Source: Symbiodinium microadriaticum
Taxonomy: Eukaryota; Sar; Dinophyceae; Suessiales; Symbiodiniaceae
Length of the DNA stretch: 64,000 nt
Assembly (NCBI GenBank): GCA_001939145.1
Contig: LSRX01000073.1
Location: 641,184 to 705,183, forward strand
Direction: 5' to 3'
Of the stretch, positions 28,196 to 38,260 are shown one piece after another. The notes below the pieces were generated by a model. It searched no databases and was not told the origin of the DNA. It saw only the letters and a program-made list of their open reading frames with translations. Numbering within the stretch: position 1 is the stretch's first letter; the number at the start of each line of letters is the position of its first letter. The position numbers and the translations under genes were made by a program.

Positions 28196-28640
28196 CAGGA
28201 TTTAGAGTTTAGGATTTAGGGTACCTTTCAGGGTTTAAGGTTTAGGATTTAGGGTGCATCTCAAGCTGTAAGATCTAGAATTTAGGGTCCTTTGGATTTA
28301 AGGTTTAGTATTCACGTTACCTTAATGTTCAGTATTTAAGGCACTTTGCAGGAATTAAGGTTTAGGGTTTAGGGTACGTACCTTTAAATAATTTAAGGTT
28401 TGGGGTTTAGGGTACCCTTAAGCCCTCAACGCTTTCGCATGTAGGGTAGCTTTCAGGATTTAAGGTTAAGGATTTGAGATACTTTGAAGGGTTTAAGGCT
28501 CAGGATTTAGGGTGCTTTCAAGGATTTGGGGCTTAGTAGCTAAGTTGTATGGCTGTTTGGTAGTGTTAAGGTTTAGGATGTAGGGTTTAGGAATTAGGGC
28601 CTTTCAGGACTTAAGGTTTAGAAAGTAGGGTTTATCGGCC
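28196..28640. repeat. Decayed tandem array, about 50-bp unit
   Basis: GGTTTAAGGTTTAGGATTTAG followed by GGT(A/G)C and CTTTCAGG recurs at roughly 45-60 bp steps. It appears to be an old higher-order heptamer repeat. Confidence 0.7.
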
Positions 28641-28852
28641 GTGGGAGCATTAGAGGGGACTCCGAAAAATGGAAAATTAATAGTCCTGACGGTAAAGTAC
28701 AGGGGCCCTGGCATTGATCATCCTGAGGCCATGTCCTAACTTTCTGGGCCCCACTGTATGCTCAAGTAGGCAGTGATTGGGTTCCAAAAGGGTTTATCAG
28801 ATGTATGGGTCTCTCTGATGTTGCACTGTCTTTTATCTTGTGGGCGGTTGGG

Positions 28853-28865
28853 GGGGGGGGTTGGG
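28853..28865. repeat. Homopolymer G run
   Basis: A G run interrupted once. Similar runs occur at about 9997, 12959 (C), 32966-32990 (T then G), 33245, 47731 (C) and 60440. Confidence 0.9.
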
Positions 28866-29057
28866 AGGCCTATTCCGTCATCCGAAAGAAGCCCTACATG
28901 ATTTCACAAGTACTGCAGAAATACTTGTTGAGGAGTGTAAACCCTAAACCCCAAACCATAAACCCTAATCCCTAAACCCTAATCCCTAAACCCTAAGCCC
29001 GGGCTTAGGTTCAGGGTGCCAAAGAAGGGTTCAGGGACTAAGGTTCAGGGTTTGGGG

Positions 29058-29212
29058 TGGGCTGTGGATCGAAATCGTTGGGGTCGAACCGACTCGCATG
29101 GCAATGCAACAACGAAAGCCTCTGGCAGTGCCACCTTCCAAGCTTCTCTTTTGCAGCAGTACTGGGTTCTTGTCAAAGGTTTACTGTGATTCAACTGAAG
29201 TTAATTACCATG
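29058..29212 (+). CDS. Candidate exon ending at GTAAGA
   Basis: Open frame WQCNNESLWQCHLPSFSFAA, then FTVIQLKLITM to a donor GTAAGA. The last part is the first unit of the 61-bp tandem repeat, which weakens the case. Confidence 0.17.
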
Positions 29213-29342
29213 GTAAGAATCGGATTCTTTTAATTCTGGGTTGAATGTGATTCAACTGAAGTTAATTACCCTAATAGGAATCGGATTCTTTTGATTAATG
29301 CTTTAATGTGTTTTTGCTTAAGTTGATTATGGGGATCAAACC
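29180..29342. repeat. Tandem repeat, 61-bp unit
   Basis: GATTCAACTGAAGTTAATTA at 29188 and 29249, with GGAATCGGATTCTTTT shared. A third, diverged unit follows. Confidence 0.9.
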
Positions 29343-29555
29343 CTAAGGCTCATGGGCCCTCAAACTGAAAGAGTATAGAGAACCCAGGGTCCTAACTAGG
29401 AGTTACCGGGCCCTGTTTAGGAGGTTCCTTAGAGCCTTAAGGAAATAAGGAATCTCGTTTCCGGACGCCTTAACAAGAGCCCCCGAAGGATGGCCCCACT
29501 TCAGGCACGAACCCTGAAGCCTAAAACATGAAGCCCCACAGCCAAGGTAGCAGTG

Positions 29556-29647
29556 TACCCATAAGCTCCTAAGTAGTTCCTTTTTGTGGTTTATATTTCG
29601 AATCCTATAATTCCCAAAAAGGAACTACTAAGGAGCCTATGGGTAGG
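29556..29647 (+). mobile_element. FB-K foldback element
   Basis: TACCCATAAGCTCCTAAGTA at the left, TACTAAGGAGCCTATGGGTA at the right. The downstream frame reads SLWV, as in the other copies. Confidence 0.95.
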
Positions 29648-29774
29648 GTTTAGGGTTGAGGGTCTAGATGGGTCTACACGGTCTAGGTTTCAGGGTTTGG
29701 ACAACCTGCAGGACCTTCACAACAATCTAGCTATTCTGCGACAACAGTACAGCCGACGTACCCAACCCCTGTGA
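29636..29774 (+). CDS. Candidate exon after FB-K
   Basis: Frame SLWVGFRVEGLDGSTRSRFQ, then GLDNLQDLHNNLAILRQQYS to TGA. The second half is helical and coding-like. Upstream of it the frame is element sequence. Confidence 0.22.
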
Positions 29775-29783
29775 TCCTTTAAC

Positions 29784-29850
29784 TGGCGGAGTCATGTTCT
29801 TGGGCATCCCGGCGTGGAGAGGAGCGCCAGGTGGCATCGGAACATCGCCC
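29784..29850 (-). CDS. Candidate Pro-rich exon
   Basis: Between CCCACGCTAG and GTTAAA on the minus strand: GDVPMPPGAPLHAGMPKNMT. Phase 1 in, phase 0 out. Confidence 0.18.
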
Positions 29851-29979
29851 CTAGCGTGGGTTGCATGCAGCTTATGGTGTAGATCACTGCATACCAAATC
29901 ATATTTTTCTTTAAGGGCCCTCCAAAATATGATCCCGGAACCCCACGGCCTACATCCTACAAGCCCTAAACCGTAGCCT

Positions 29980-30600
29980 CTTTTTCCTTGAACCGGCCTC
30001 CAAAATCAGAGCCCGGAAAACAAATTGAAGGAAGACGGGCTTCACTCAACCCCAAGACCCAGCATCCATCCCAAACCTTCAACCTGGAAACGGCAATCAA
30101 TCCCTAAACCTATATCCCCCACATAGGGACCCTCAACAACTTAATCAAGGTGCCGGCGACATATAGTATAAAACAATACAGCACAGTACGGTATAGTACG
30201 GTATATATTGGTATAATAATACAAACAAGGAGCCCCAAGAAGGATAATCACTACCAATACTTCAGCTTCTCTGTGAAGAGACCTCTAGGAACATAAGCGT
30301 CGGCTTCTGCTCCCAATGTTCAAGTCGAATTTACAGGAATCTTTGCTCCAGTTATAGTTCAATCATCGACGTGACAGGGTTTTATTGCAGCTATGATACA
30401 AAAAAATACACCAAAACGGGGTTCTATTGAGCAAGTCCCTCAGAGGTAGAAGCCTTGTTCAAAGTCTAGAATCTAGAAGCTCTTATAGGAACCCTTTACA
30501 TGAATCCTGTCCTAATCAATTGCTAAGGTCACAACTACAACAGGGACCTGCTTGGGATGCAAGGTCCAGGAGCCTCTGAACAAGGATAAGCTTAAACGTA
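29980..30600. other. Mixed stretch without a clear gene
   Basis: Contains a GTACGGTATAGTACGGTATA direct repeat near 30186-30210, and otherwise low-complexity A/C-rich and mixed sequence. No convincing ORF. Confidence 0.45.
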
Positions 30601-30605
30601 TCCCT

Positions 30606-30720
30606 ACGGGTCCAAGGGATCCAATAATCAGGTACCCTGGCTACGGATACGTCGATACGTGTTATCTTGGCTAATGTTTGGATGAGTATGTGACTATTAG
30701 GTACTTAGAGCCTTAGGGTA
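30606..30720 (+). mobile_element. FB-M foldback element
   Basis: GGGTCCAAGGGATCCAATAA at the left, GACTATTAGGTACTTAGAGC at the right. No heptamer insert. Confidence 0.9.
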
Positions 30721-30789
30721 TGAATTAAGGGGTTAAACCCTAAACCCTCAACTTTAGACTTAGGGGTCTGGGGTTTAGGGTTCCCCTTT

Positions 30790-30847
30790 ATGACACCCAG
30801 AAGCCTCGATCGTCGACCGTCAGCGGATATTGGAGCAACCTGCTCCG
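30790..30847 (+). CDS. Candidate first exon
   Basis: ATG at 30790 reads MTPRSLDRRPSADIGATCS to a consensus donor GTGAGT. A candidate start, no more. Confidence 0.2.
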
Positions 30848-30918
30848 GTGAGTTTTTGGCTCTATAGAGTTAATTATTATTTGTGTGTCTTTCACAAGGT
30901 TGGAGGACTGCCATACTA

Positions 30919-30919
30919 T

Positions 30920-30951
<32 letters not shown>
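30919..30951. repeat. GATA microsatellite
   Basis: About seven GATA units. A TTGATTGATTTTTCACAAGG segment follows that echoes TCTTTCACAAGG at 30887. Confidence 0.95.
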
Positions 30952-30952
<1 letters not shown>

Positions 30953-31172
30953 TGATTGATTTTTCACAAGGCTTGAGGACTAGCATTTTGCAGCTTTTTT
31001 GGGCCATGCTATATAGCTCGGGACAGTGGCGTTGGGGTTCTTAAGTACGGGTTGAGGTGTGAAGGATACGGGTTCGGGTGATTTGGGGTTTGGGGCTTGC
31101 GGGTCTTGGTATTCAATATTTTGGGGTTGAGGGTTTAGGGTTTAGAGTTTAGGGTTTAGGGCCTTCCCCTAG

Positions 31173-31292
31173 ATTTGGAACACCTTCCTGCACGTTAACT
31201 TTGGGAAGGCCGTCACGGGATTCAAGGGGTTTCAACAGGTAGGTTGCTACTGGTGCTTAGAAAAGGACCCTCGTTGGTGTGGTGTCCAATGA
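31173..31292 (+). CDS. Candidate terminal exon
   Basis: After CTTCCCCTAG: IWNTFLHVNFGKAVTGFKGF, then QQVGCYWCLEKDPRWCGVQ and TGA. Coding-like, unknown family. Confidence 0.25.
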   Translation: MWNTFLHVNFGKAVTGFKGFQQVGCYWCLEKDPRWCGVQ

Positions 31293-31307
31293 TACCCCAA
31301 CTTCGAA

Positions 31308-31515
31308 AGTGCCTAAACCCTATAAACCCTAAACCCTGAACCCTAAACCCTGAACCCTAAACCCTAAACCCTGAACTCCCCCCTAAACTCATCCAAACTC
31401 CCAAATCAAAGCCCCGGAAGGTTGGCCCTAAAGCTCTAAAGGGTTTAGAGCTTAGGGTTTAGGATTTACAGGGTTTAGGGTTTAGGGTCTAGGATTTAGG
31501 GTTTAGGGCTCAGGG
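31308..31515. repeat. Facing telomere-like blocks
   Basis: C-strand block at 31313-31380 and G-strand block at 31439-31515, about 60 bp apart. Confidence 0.9.
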
Positions 31516-31623
31516 GCCTTGAAGCCGGGCTTCCGGAACTCGACTTGCTCAATCCAACGCCGGCAAAGTGTTTCTAAGCTCAGCAGTCTCACCCGGTGTC
31601 AAAGTAGCGGCTCACTAGCTACA

Positions 31624-31782
31624 TTCCCATAGGCTCCTTATTCGTTCCTTTTTGGGCTTACCTTATGGGATTCCCTAAACCCCTACACCCTAAACCCTAA
31701 ACCCCTAACCCCTAAACCCAAAACCCAAAACCCTAAACCCTGAACCCACAAAAGGACACTACTTAGGTGCCTATGGGTGGTG
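31624..31782 (+). mobile_element. FB-K element with heptamer block in its loop
   Basis: Left CCCATAGGCTCCTTATTCGT, right CACTACTTAGGTGCCTATGG. In place of the usual AATCCTATAAGGTAATCCC loop there are about 75 bp of CCCTAAA-type repeats (31673-31747). Confidence 0.9.
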
Positions 31783-31859
31783 CAAAGTAGGGGGTTCCAT
31801 GATAAGAATCAGCTTTGGGTTCTCCCAGTGATTAGAATTGGGCTTTGGGATATATTGTA

Positions 31860-31990
31860 GTATACATAATAACACTAATAACAATATACAAATAATAATG
31901 ACAATAATAATATACATAATAATAACAATAACAATAACAATAACAATAACACTAATAGTAATAATAACAGTAATAATAACATCGGTCGTT
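31860..31990. repeat. AAC/AAT trinucleotide-like tract
   Basis: Long A-rich run of AATAAC, AATAAT and ACAATA units. Open frames on both strands here are translations of this repeat. Confidence 0.95.
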
Positions 31991-32197
31991 ATCCAGGTCA
32001 CTATCTTAAACCCGGGAAAACGCAACAGCGACCGTTCAACAAACTTCGAGAAGACATAACCCGAAACCCCCCCAGAGCCCCATAAAATCTTAGGACCCTC
32101 AGGGTCCCTGATAGTACCATAAGCCCTGCAAGCTCTATAAACAACGCTACAAACAGAATATGAGCACTATAGGGCCTTAACAAGTTAGGACTCTCAG

Positions 32198-32496
32198 GGT
32201 CCCCGAGAGCCTATTTCCGAGGTTCGGCAGAGGCCCGGGATCGGGTCAAGAACGCCCTCGGCAGGTGTCCCGACGAGTTGTGAATTCACTTTCTGTTGTT
32301 CATGTCATTTCAAACAACGACAAGAGAGTAGTTCTCTAAATGAGGGTCCCTTTTTTAGGTCCCCCAAATAGTAAGAAAAGCCAACCCTAAACAGGGATCC
32401 CAATTTAGAGAACTACCCATATAGTTTGTTGTAAACATGTTTATTTGCTGGGGATTAGGCTTCTGGATTCAGGGGCTTTGGGGTTTAGTTACGTAG
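32198..32496 (+). CDS. Candidate exon pair split by FB-A
   Basis: 32198-32327 follows CTCTCAG (SLFPRFGRGPGSGQERPRQV, then VNSLSVVHVISNNDKR). Removing 32328-32424 (GTAGTT...CATATAG) joins in phase to FVVNMFICWGLGFWIQGLWG and TAG at 32494-32496. No domain. Confidence 0.25.
32328..32424 (+). mobile_element. FB-A foldback element
   Basis: Left GTAGTTCTCTAAATGAGGGT, right CCCAATTTAGAGAACTACCC. GT and ATATAG lie at its ends. Confidence 0.92.
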
Positions 32497-32513
32497 GTAT
32501 TCTAATTTCTTCG

Positions 32514-32624
32514 AAACCCAAACGGTCCCAAGTACCTATATATGTAGGGTTTCTATGTTTGGAATCCTTATCATGCTTTGGGGACGTATCCCCCATAACA
32601 GTGCCCGGGACCCGTTGGGAAATG
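32514..32624 (-). mobile_element. FB-E element, reverse orientation
   Basis: CCCAAACGGTCCCAAGTACC at the left, ATAACAGTGCCCGGGACCCG then TTGGGA at the right. Interior TAGGGTTTCTATGTTTGG. Confidence 0.92.
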
Positions 32625-32693
32625 GCTCGTAGCTTTTTGAAGGAGCTTTCTGGCGGCTCGCAGGGCCGTCGGATCTGCAAGGCTACCTTTTAG
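32590..32693 (+). CDS. Candidate terminal exon after reversed FB-E
   Basis: Frame PGTRWEMARSFLKELSGGSQ, then GRRICKATF and TAG. The first residues are the element arm. Confidence 0.22.
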
Positions 32694-32850
32694 GGCTGAG
32701 GGTTTAGGGCTTAGGGTTTAGGGCTTAGGGTTTATAGGGTTTGGGGTTTAGGGCTTAGGGTTTATAGAGTTTCGGGTTTAGGGCTTAGGGCTTATAGGGT
32801 TTAGGGTTTAGGGTTTAGGCTTTATAGGGTTTAGGGTCTAGGTCTTAGGG
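32693..32850. repeat. Telomere-like G-strand block, higher-order
   Basis: GGGCTTAGGGTTTATAGGG unit repeated at about 45-50 bp spacing. Confidence 0.9.
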
Positions 32851-33641
32851 TAACAACCCATTCCCCTTTTCTTTAAGGTTAACTACATTTCTATATAACG
32901 ATCCTCATCATGCAGCTAAGAACATTAAAACAAGGGGGTAGGGTATGACTCACCCTCTAGCTGTTTTTTTTTTTTTGGGGGGGGGGGGTGGGGGCATCCC
33001 TCCGGATTTCGATATGTAGGAATACTGGTGAGTTTAAGGCGTTAGGAAACCCCCAACAAAAACTTATAGGATCTGGCTTTCAGGGCTTTTGGGGGACTCA
33101 AACTTCCGGGTGCTGGGGCTGTATGGGCTTCGGTTTAGCGTTTAGGCTTTAGGGGGTTTAGGGAAGTTGGTCAGTCCCGCGGATGTACCATGAAGTTGAC
33201 TAACCCCTCCCCTAAACCCCAAAACCCTTCAAGAGGACAGATGGGGGGGGGGGGCGAATGCTTAACCCGAAATCCCGTCAGTTCAAAATCCCAAACTCTA
33301 AAAAACCCCCGAACCCATAAAAAAGTCCAAAGCCCAACACCCTAAATCAAAGCAGGTCCATAACCCGAAACCCTAGACCTTAAACCCCAAAAGAGCCAAG
33401 GAACAGGAGGGCCTGGCGAGTGATACCTGTGGCTTGAAGATTAAGTCTTGGAGAAGTCTTGCATTTAGGGTTTAGGGTTTAAGGCTTAGGCAATTATGCA
33501 TTAAGTCTTTTGGGGTCTAGGGCTTCAAGGCTCAAGCCTGAAATCTTGACATGTGGACTGCATTGCCACCTCTGAGCAGCGTGGGGAGCCAGGGGCGGGG
33601 GCACACTGAAACACGATAGTTTCCCTGCATGGCCGTAACCT

Positions 33642-33752
33642 GAAACTACCATAACCTACTTGATTGTAGGTTATGATTGCGCACCCTAATTAACTTTTTA
33701 ATTATGGAATTTAGAAGTACCCTACAAAAAGGTAGGTTTTGGTAGTTCAAGG
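33642..33752 (+). mobile_element. FB-P foldback element
   Basis: Left ACTACCATAACCTACTTGAT, right GGTAGGTTTTGGTAGTTCAA. A second copy, reversed, lies at 62420-62528. Confidence 0.9.
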
Positions 33753-33872
33753 AGCTTAATGCATGCACTAAAGCTTGTTCCAAGTGCTCAGGTACGTTCG
33801 CATTACACGCAGCCCATGGCGTTCGGATTGCATGGATCATGTGCGTTCATGGCGACACACTCCAAGATCTGA
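33732..33872 (+). CDS. Candidate terminal exon after FB-P
   Basis: 47 codons: SSRSLMHALKLVPSAQVRSH, then YTQPMAFGLHGSCAFM to TGA. A minus-strand frame (33646-33840) is also open. Confidence 0.2.
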   Translation, partial: VGFGSSRSLMHALKLVPSAQVRSHYTQPMAFGLHGSCAFMATHSKI

Positions 33873-33901
33873 GGCTTATAAAGGTCAGAGCTGTCAGAGC
33901 A

Positions 33902-34008
33902 TGAGCGCCTACAACCGAAATTCTGAGCCCTACCTAACACATCAAAGCCACACCGTAGATCCTGTAGCGCCAAAGGCTAAACCCAAAACCCGAGATCTCA
34001 AACCCTGA
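33902..34008 (+). CDS. Candidate ORF or first exon
   Basis: ATG at 33902: MSAYNRNSEPYLTHQSHTVD, then PVAPKAKPKTRDLKP. The stop lies in a heptamer run. Confidence 0.18.
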
Positions 34009-34034
34009 CCCCTAAATCCCAGTAGTGTCCCACG

Positions 34035-34120
34035 TGGTCACACCCGGAACACAACCTAAATCCTAAACCCTAAACCCCTAAACCCTTAAACCCTAAACCC
34101 CTAAACCTAAACCCCTAAAC
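34035..34120. repeat. Telomere-like C-strand block
   Basis: CCCTAAA and CCCCTAAA units. Confidence 0.85.
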
Positions 34121-34225
34121 CAGCTCTGGGGTCCGAGACGAGTTGCCGGACTTGGGGTCGGGGGGTCTCCAGACTCCACCTAGCTCTGCCGGACCTGGGG
34201 TCGGTGGGACTCCACCTGGTAAGCC

Positions 34226-34562
34226 TCATGTGAGGCACAATCCAACAAACAGTGCTCCTTGCAGGCTGCTCTCACTCGAAGACCTTGTAGCTCGCCGCTT
34301 TCTGTTGCCTTTCGGCCGAGTCGCAGCAGCATTGCCTGTGGCCCCAGAGCTCGCACTAGCTGCCTCGCCTGTGGCCGCATCGGCTGTGGCCCCAGAGCTG
34401 GGAGCAGGCGCCTCCTAGGCCTGTGCCCGGCGCAAACGGCTGTTTGCAAGATGGCAACTCCGAGGCTGGCTGACGAAGTGGGACTCTGTACCTCTTGGAG
34501 GACCTCACCCTTGTGACGATCTGCGAGAGCTGGCCCCATTCCTGGGCTCGCGGAATCCACAT
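34226..34562 (-). CDS. Candidate complete two-exon gene, about 80 codons
   Basis: Exon 1 (34509-34562): start context GCCATG, MWIPRAQEWGQLSQIVTR, donor GTGAGG. Intron of 94 bp ends GGCCTAG. Exon 2 (34226-34414), in phase: low-complexity Ala/Thr/Ser/Gly (SSGATADAATGEAASASSGA) with an internal direct repeat, then a basic RPKGNRKRRATRSSSES segment and TGA. GC-rich, heptamer-free, no domain. A 139-codon frame in another minus phase overlaps. One of the better gene candidates. Confidence 0.33.
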
Positions 34563-34679
34563 GGCGAGGAGCTATGCCCTTGCCGCAAAAACCTCTCAAG
34601 GCCTAACCTACCCTAAACCCTAAACCCTAAATCGTAGCGCCTAAAGTTTCGGAGTTTAGAGTTTTGCCTGGATTGTAAT

Positions 34680-34870
34680 GCATCGCTGTAGATGCCGCTA
34701 CAGCCGCTAAAGTCTGTGAGCAGCTTCCCCAAAGAGTCCTAGGTACTGTTACGGGGGATACTTCCAAAAAGCACAGTATTAATCACGACAACAGCAACCC
34801 TTACATTCTAGTACATATCGGTATGTAAGACTCATTTACAGGGACCCTATTTTAAACCCTATAGAGCCTT
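34680..34870 (+). CDS. Candidate exon pair across FB-E
   Basis: 34681-34741 reads AVDAATAAKVCEQLPQRVL to GTACTG. After the element (acceptor-like TATGTAAG) the frame continues DSFTGTLF to TAA. Short on the downstream side. Confidence 0.17.
34724..34833 (+). mobile_element. FB-E foldback element, eroded right arm
   Basis: CCCCAAAGAGTCCTAGGTAC, TACGGGGGATACTTCCAAAA and TTACATTCTAGTACATATCGG follow family order. Confidence 0.85.
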
Positions 34871-34984
34871 AAGGGAACCCATAAAGGTATATAAGCAGGA
34901 CCCTATGGGTTCCTATCATGGCGCCTGAAGCCTTGCCCCACCCAATACTAAATCCCAAGCGCTCTCCTGAATAACAAGGGGGTT

Positions 34985-35140
34985 TCTGTTTAGGGTTTAG
35001 GCTTTAGGGCTTTAGGGCTTTAGGGCGTAGGGTTTAGGCTTTACGGCTTTAGGCTTTAGGGTGTAGGGTTTTTAGGCTTTACGGCTTTAGGCTTGAGGGT
35101 GCAGGGTTTAGGGCTTTAGGGTTTATAGGGTTTAGGGTTT
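34985..35140. repeat. Telomere-like G-strand block
   Basis: GGGCTTTAGGG, TTTACGGCTTTAGG and TTTAGGG variants. Confidence 0.88.
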
Positions 35141-35307
35141 AGGATAACCTTCGTTCCTGTTGCTCCAGTCTTTACAAGGGAACCCTAAAAGGAAAAGGGC
35201 AAAGGGGTACTACTGGGAACTAGTTTACACCCACTTTGCTAGTCAACCCGACAGGGCTCAGAAACCACAGGTCCCACGTGGTCCCAGCACTAGGGTTCAG
35301 CGGTTTT

Positions 35308-35430
35308 GGGTTTAGGGTTTCCGATCCAAACCCCTGTTCGGGATGTGTATCTTATTCCAAGAACCTCGAGCGCATCAACAGCAATGCCAACCCAAGGACG
35401 CACACCGGAGTTATGCTAAGGAAGGATTAA
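35308..35430 (+). CDS. Candidate terminal exon
   Basis: After GGTTTAG: VSDPNPCSGCVSYSKNLERI, then NSNANPRTHTGVMLRKD and TAA. The acceptor AG lies in a heptamer. Confidence 0.22.
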   Translation, partial: GFRVSDPNPCSGCVSYSKNLERINSNANPRTHTGVMLRKD

Positions 35431-35488
35431 CACAATCCTAAACCCTAAACCCCAAAGCTTAAACCGTTCTTAATTCTATGATGTTTAG

Positions 35489-35631
35489 AGCGGGATTTGC
35501 GCCCGGGGTGTAGCCAAGTTTTGCTAGCTGTCAGTGAAGGCATATCAACAGCGGAGTCTCTGAGGCCGCCGCGTAAAAAAGAAAGAAGTGCGCAAAGCAA
35601 CGAAGTACCTGACCTCAGGGAGCAACCCTAA
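35489..35631 (+). CDS. Candidate terminal exon, basic
   Basis: After TGATGTTTAG: LRPGCSQVLLAVSEGISTAE, then SLRPPRKKERSAQSNEVPDL to TAA. No ATG. Confidence 0.22.
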
Positions 35632-35965
35632 ATCTATTTTCAGGTGGGGTAGTTACCGTTATAGGAGCCTTATAGAAGGTCTATATACCTTATAGAAGCC
35701 CTGTCTACCCTAAACTCCCCACCTGTAGTTTCCTTTAACTAAACCCTAAACCGCTGAAGGGTCGAAACTACAATACAGGCGCCTTCCTATAGGATGCCTT
35801 CCAGCCTAGGTTTAGAAAGGGCTCTCGTTCTGGTATGGGCTACCTTTGTAAAACCCTAAAACCCTAAACCCTAAACCCCGAAAGCCTAAAACCTTGTATA
35901 AGGAACCGAAGACTTCAACAAGGGCAAAAAGGGCCCACTAGGAGACTTGGTAGTCAATGAAACTG

Positions 35966-35983
35966 TTTTTTTTTTTTTTTTTN
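35966..35983. repeat. Poly-T run ending in N
   Basis: 17 T then a single N, a likely sequencing or assembly stop. Confidence 0.95.
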
Positions 35984-36220
35984 ATATTTCGGCCCCTACA
36001 GTAGAGGTTTCGGGGGTGGGGGCCTAAGGGTTTAGGGGTTGAGCTGGACGGCTTAGGGCTTACTTGGACCCTAAATAACCTACCCTCATAACAAGGAACA
36101 CTAAAACCCTAAACCCTAAACTAAAAGGTAGGTTCTTTATCTTGAGTGTCCAGGGAGGGTTTGGCGTCGAGGGTTTGGGTTCGTTTCCAGGAGGGGCCAG
36201 GCAGGCAAGAATCTGGGTTT

Positions 36221-36336
36221 TGTTAAGGGTTTAGGGGTTTAGGGTTGGGATTTGAATTTTAAGTTACTTTAATGTGGATCTAATATGGCTTCCTTTTTAT
36301 TGTAACTTAAAGTAAGTCCCCGAACAAGAACCCAGG
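36221..36336 (+). mobile_element. FB-R foldback element with heptamer insert in one arm
   Basis: Left CTGGGTTTTGTTA, then AGGGTTTAGGGGTTTAGGGT, then TTTTAAGTTACTTTAATG. Right TTGTAACTTAAAGTAAGTCC, then AACAAGAACCCAGG. The heptamers have no counterpart in the right arm. Confidence 0.85.
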
Positions 36337-36391
36337 AACGCCCGGGGAGGAACACCACAAGACTACAAGTCGGAAAAAGTTGACACTGTAG

Positions 36392-36469
36392 GATGAAGGC
36401 GCCATAAGGTCACTGACAATTCTGAAACACCCAATCCCCTGCCAAAATCCATCGGCACACGCGCCGTAA
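36392..36469 (+). CDS. Candidate terminal exon
   Basis: After GACACTGTAG: DEGAIRSLTILKHPIPCQNP, then SAHAP and TAA. Low support. Confidence 0.12.
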   Translation, partial: DEGAIRSLTILKHPIPCQNPSAHAP

Positions 36470-36646
36470 CCCGAACAAAACGGTGCGCAGCCCTGTCTTT
36501 ATGGAGTTGAGAAGCTTTTCTGATGGTATTACATCGCTTTTGCTATTGGGCTGAGGTTAGGGGGACTTCATGCAGCGGTTCGAATGGGAAAACCGCGTCC
36601 CTGAAGGACGTAAGAAAATGGGATTTCTGGGTATAGTAATTATAGC

Positions 36647-36758
36647 CCAGAGGCTCCGCACATAGTACCATTATGGAATTAGGTCCCTAAAACCTTAATA
36701 AGGCTAGTCGTTTGGGACCTAAAAATGCCATAATGGTACTATATGTGGAGCCTCTGGG
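36647..36758. mobile_element. FB-I foldback element
   Basis: Left AGGCTCCGCACATAGTACCA, right TGGTACTATATGTGGAGCCT. The inner ATTATGGAATTAGG pairs with CCTAAAAATGCCATAAT. Confidence 0.95.
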
Positions 36759-37093
36759 TAGTGTAGCATAATGTTCTACAGGCACTAAAACGTGGTGAAC
36801 TATCGGCAATTCCTGTCACCTCTATAGCGGGGAGACTAACTACGGTACCCTGGAAAGCAGGAACTTCCCGTCCCAAGCCCCATCTGAAACTCCAGAAAGC
36901 AGCAAAGCAGACACCGAAACCAAAACACCGGCGAACTTGCCACCGTACATTCTAAGACACCTGCAACGACCAAAATCCCTGACATCAAAGACCAAAAAGA
37001 GAACCGTTAGAGACACCTCAAGGGTCCAAGCACCTAAGAATCCTTTAAGAGTTTAGGTTTAGGGTTCCTTTGATGGTTCTATATGCCTCCTTT

Positions 37094-37218
37094 AAGGGTC
37101 CAAGTAGCTGATAATCATGATGTACCCTCCCAAATATTGACCTGGACAGCTACTATTGCTATCTGTACGCAAAGTACGGCCCTAAATACCTTTGAATTGG
37201 GTCCTTTGGACCCTTAGG
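37094..37218 (-). mobile_element. FB-M element, reverse orientation
   Basis: TAAGGGTCCAAGTAGCTGAT at the left, TTGGGTCCTTTGGACCCTTA at the right. No heptamers inside. Confidence 0.88.
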
Positions 37219-37510
37219 GACAGTAGAACCGTAAACTCCACACCGAAGAACACCGTTGAAGCCCATGTACCTGTACAGTAGGTTCCGTGCTTCTGTGTAC
37301 TGGAAGATATGACTTTAACCTTTAAGTAAATTAAGTTTTAGGGCTTTTTTCTTCCTAGTTATGCCTGTAACTTGTAGTTAGACTAGGATGCAAGAAGCAG
37401 GAACCCACTGCAGAGATACCGGGCTTATGGTCCGAGACATCGGCCTGCAAAGCGCCACCCGGGACGCCGGCCCCGGGGGGAAGGCGCTGAGCCAAACGCC
37501 GGCGACCGGA

Positions 37511-37660
37511 ACACGTAGGGTTTAGGGTTTTAGGGTTTAGGGTTTTAGGGTTTTAGGGTTTTAGAGTTTAGGGTTTTAGGGTTTTAGGGTTTTAGAGTTT
37601 AGGGTTTTAGGGTTTAGGGTTTAGGGCTGAAAGCACTTTGAATGCTGGTTTAGGGTTTAG
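37511..37660. repeat. Telomere-like G-strand block
   Basis: TTTAGGG and TTTTAGGG units with an internal duplication of about 52 bp. Confidence 0.92.
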
Positions 37661-37828
37661 GCATCGCAGACCTGAATCCCAAGCCCTATAAGCCGAGAAA
37701 CCTACGACGGCACATCCTGCAGAATCACCAATAAAGTTCTTTAGGGAATTGGGGTTAGATGCTCTGGTCTGAGGCGCTTGGGTTTGGTATGCCGGGTCTG
37801 GGTTTGGAAACTCTGCTTTAGGGGCGCC

Positions 37829-37830
<2 letters not shown>

Positions 37831-37890
<60 letters not shown>

Positions 37891-37892
37891 TT
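37831..37892. repeat. TA then CT microsatellites
   Basis: (TA)n at 37831-37860 followed directly by (CT)n to about 37892, then GTAC/GTATG words. Confidence 0.96.
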
Positions 37893-38169
37893 GTTGGTAC
37901 GTATGTACGTATGTATGTAATATGTGTATGCAGGTACGTGTGTACTTAGGTAGCTAAGGATGTATGCATATGCTTATCCCGAATCTGGCTATGGCTTTGT
38001 AGAGCTCGTGCGGTTTCGAGTTTGGGGGCCCTAAACCCTGAACCCTAAACCCCTAAACCCTACACCCCTAAGCCCTAAACCCTAAAGAGTTTGGGGGTTG
38101 TAACATGAAGGGTCGGGGGACTCCAGTTGTAGCCCGGGTTGGGGTTGTGGGTGTCGGGTATCTAGTGCC

Positions 38170-38260
38170 TTAGACAACCTACCTTTTTTAGGGTTTAGGG
38201 TTTAGTGCTTTGGGCGTTTAGAGTAAACCTGAACCTTAGACAACCTACCTGTTTAGGGTT
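38170..38260. repeat. Direct duplication
   Basis: CTTAGACAACCTACCT at 38169 and 38230, each followed by TTTAGGGTTT. Confidence 0.85.

Noticed and set aside
31771..32059. 84- and 73-codon ORFs rich in Ile/Val or Thr/Ile
   Set aside because: They translate the AAC/AAT simple repeat.
34143..34418. 91-codon plus-strand ORF in the GC-rich island
   Set aside because: The minus-strand two-exon model has a start context, a donor, an acceptor and phase agreement. The plus frame appears to be its complement.
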